A stretch of DNA of 5,955 nucleotides from Sulfurimonas sp. (GTDB lineage Bacteria > Campylobacterota > Campylobacteria > Campylobacterales > Sulfurimonadaceae), in NCBI GenBank assembly GCA_027047745.1, contig JALTUB010000163.1, positions 1-5,955 on the forward strand. The letters are read 5' to 3'. The position numbers were made by a program, and so were the translations under genes. How positions within the stretch are numbered: the stretch's first letter is position 1; every line of letters starts with the position of its first letter. The notes beneath the pieces are model-generated. The model searched no databases. It was not told the origin of the DNA and saw only the letters and a program-made list of their open reading frames with translations. Shown piece after piece: positions 5,187 through 5,955 of this stretch.

Positions 5187-5955
5187 CAAATAAGGCTGTA
5201 CTTAAATATCTCTCACCAGTGTCGCAAAGGATGGTTACTAAAGTTTTACCTTGAAACTCTGGACGAGATGCTACTTGCATAGTTGCCCAAACATTTGCAC
5301 CAGCAGAAATACCGACTAAAAGCCCCTCTTCTTTTGCTAATGCTCTAGCTGTATTAAATGCATCTTCATTGCTTACTTTTATAACTTCACCATAAATTTT
5401 AGTATTTAAAATATCTGGAACAAACCCAGCTCCTATACCTTGAATCTTATGTGGAGACGGTGCTTCTCCAGAGAGTATAGCTGAAGACTCAGGCTCAACT
5501 GCAAATATAGCGATATTTTGAATCTCCTCTTTTAAAACTTCTGAAGTCCCTGTTAAAGTTCCACCAGTTCCAACAGCTGCCACAAAAGCATCAAGCTTTC
5601 CGTCTGTATCTTTAATAATCTCTTTAGCAGTCGTAAGCCTATGAATCTCTGGATTGGCAGGATTGGAAAATTGTTGTAAAACAATAGAATTTGGAGTCTC
5701 TTTTTGTAACTCCTCAGCCTTTGCCATAGAGCCTTTCATCCCCTTTGCTGCAGGTGTTAGAACAAGAGTAGCTCCAAGAGCTTTAAGGATATTTCTTCTC
5801 TCGATACTCATAGAATCAGGCATAGTTAAGATAAGCTTTAAGTTTTGTGCGGCACAGTTAGCTGCTAAAGCTATACCTGTGTTTCCACTTGTCGGCTCTA
5901 TGATAGTTGTATTTGCGTCTATCTTACCAGCTTCTTGAGCTCGTCTTATCATGTT
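5179..5955 (-). CDS. cysK: Cysteine synthase (O-acetylserine sulfhydrylase), CysK type (partial; 5' end outside window)
   Basis: PLP-dependent enzyme that makes cysteine from O-acetylserine and sulfide, the last step of sulfur assimilation; cytoplasmic. The window holds the last 258 codons of a protein usually about 300 aa. The frame is open through the right edge, and the Met at 5952 is internal (it aligns with ANMIKRAQEAGK in CysK), not a start. Counting from that Met, the substrate-binding loop TSGNTG is at 21-26, the PLP-phosphate loop GTGGTLTG at 128-135, GIGAGFVPD at 172-180, ISAGAN with the pyridine-contacting Ser216 at 215-220, and CDTGERYLS at 243-251. The PLP-forming lysine of the SxKDR motif lies just outside the window. 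It is upstream of, and overlaps, the PabC-like gene. It resembles CysK more than CysM or cystathionine beta-synthase, but subtype was judged from motifs only. Confidence 0.95.
   Translation of the reverse strand, partial: NMIRRAQEAGKIDANTTIIEPTSGNTGIALAANCAAQNLKLILTMPDSMSIERRNILKALGATLVLTPAAKGMKGSMAKAEELQKETPNSIVLQQFSNPANPEIHRLTTAKEIIKDTDGKLDAFVAAVGTGGTLTGTSEVLKEEIQNIAIFAVEPESSAILSGEAPSPHKIQGIGAGFVPDILNTKIYGEVIKVSNEDAFNTARALAKEEGLLVGISAGANVWATMQVASRPEFQGKTLVTILCDTGERYLSTALFDE

Noticed and set aside
5654..5938. Plus-strand open frame of 94 codons inside cysK
   Set aside because: It is antisense to conserved cysK motifs; such shadows are common opposite real genes.
5950..5952. ATG as the start of cysK
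   Set aside because: The frame stays open to the window edge, and the residues around it match the internal ANMIKRAQEAGK region of CysK. A start here would lose the PLP lysine domain.
1..5955. Mobile element, prophage, CRISPR or genomic island
   Set aside because: No transposase, integrase, long repeats or tRNA boundary are visible. The genes look uniform in composition and are housekeeping in type.

Overview
The window looks like ordinary chromosome from a mesophilic Campylobacterota (Epsilonproteobacteria), most like Sulfurimonas and its relatives. It is AT-rich (I estimate roughly one third G+C, not counted), and its genes are packed and overlapping. The order uvrD-type helicase > truB > csrA is one I remember from Campylobacter and relatives. 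The genus is inferred from protein style and gene order, not from a database search.

Left block, minus strand (1-3066): a complete UvrD/Rep/PcrA-type helicase is followed by truB (tRNA U55 pseudouridine synthase) and the 5' part of csrA (global RNA-binding regulator). Consecutive genes overlap by 4 and 7 nt, so they form a translationally coupled operon that runs off the left edge. From related genomes, ispE is expected next.

Divergent regulatory region (3067-3225): 159 bp hold an AT-rich promoter with paired TATAAT boxes for the uvrD operon, a near-perfect inverted repeat at its predicted transcription start, and a clear sigma70-type promoter for the LysR-type regulator, with a 10-bp direct repeat on either side of its -10 box.

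Plus strand (3226-4125): one complete LysR-type regulator of the CysL/CbbR-like branch.

Right block, minus strand (4144-5955): the 3' part of cysK (cysteine synthase; the start lies beyond the right edge), a short class-IV aminotransferase (PabC-like aminodeoxychorismate lyase) and a small acidic protein that reads like an SspB-type ClpXP adaptor. These three also overlap and form an operon. It converges on the LysR gene at a strong hairpin (4131-4166) that contains the last codons and stop of the small gene and probably acts as the operon terminator.

There are no tRNA or rRNA genes, CRISPR arrays, insertion sequences or prophage signs. The best candidate for something undescribed is the small gene at 4144-4602. 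Its predicted core, acidic tail and C-terminal Phe-Ile-Lys resemble the SspB protease adaptor, a family I know mainly from alpha-, beta- and gammaproteobacteria.
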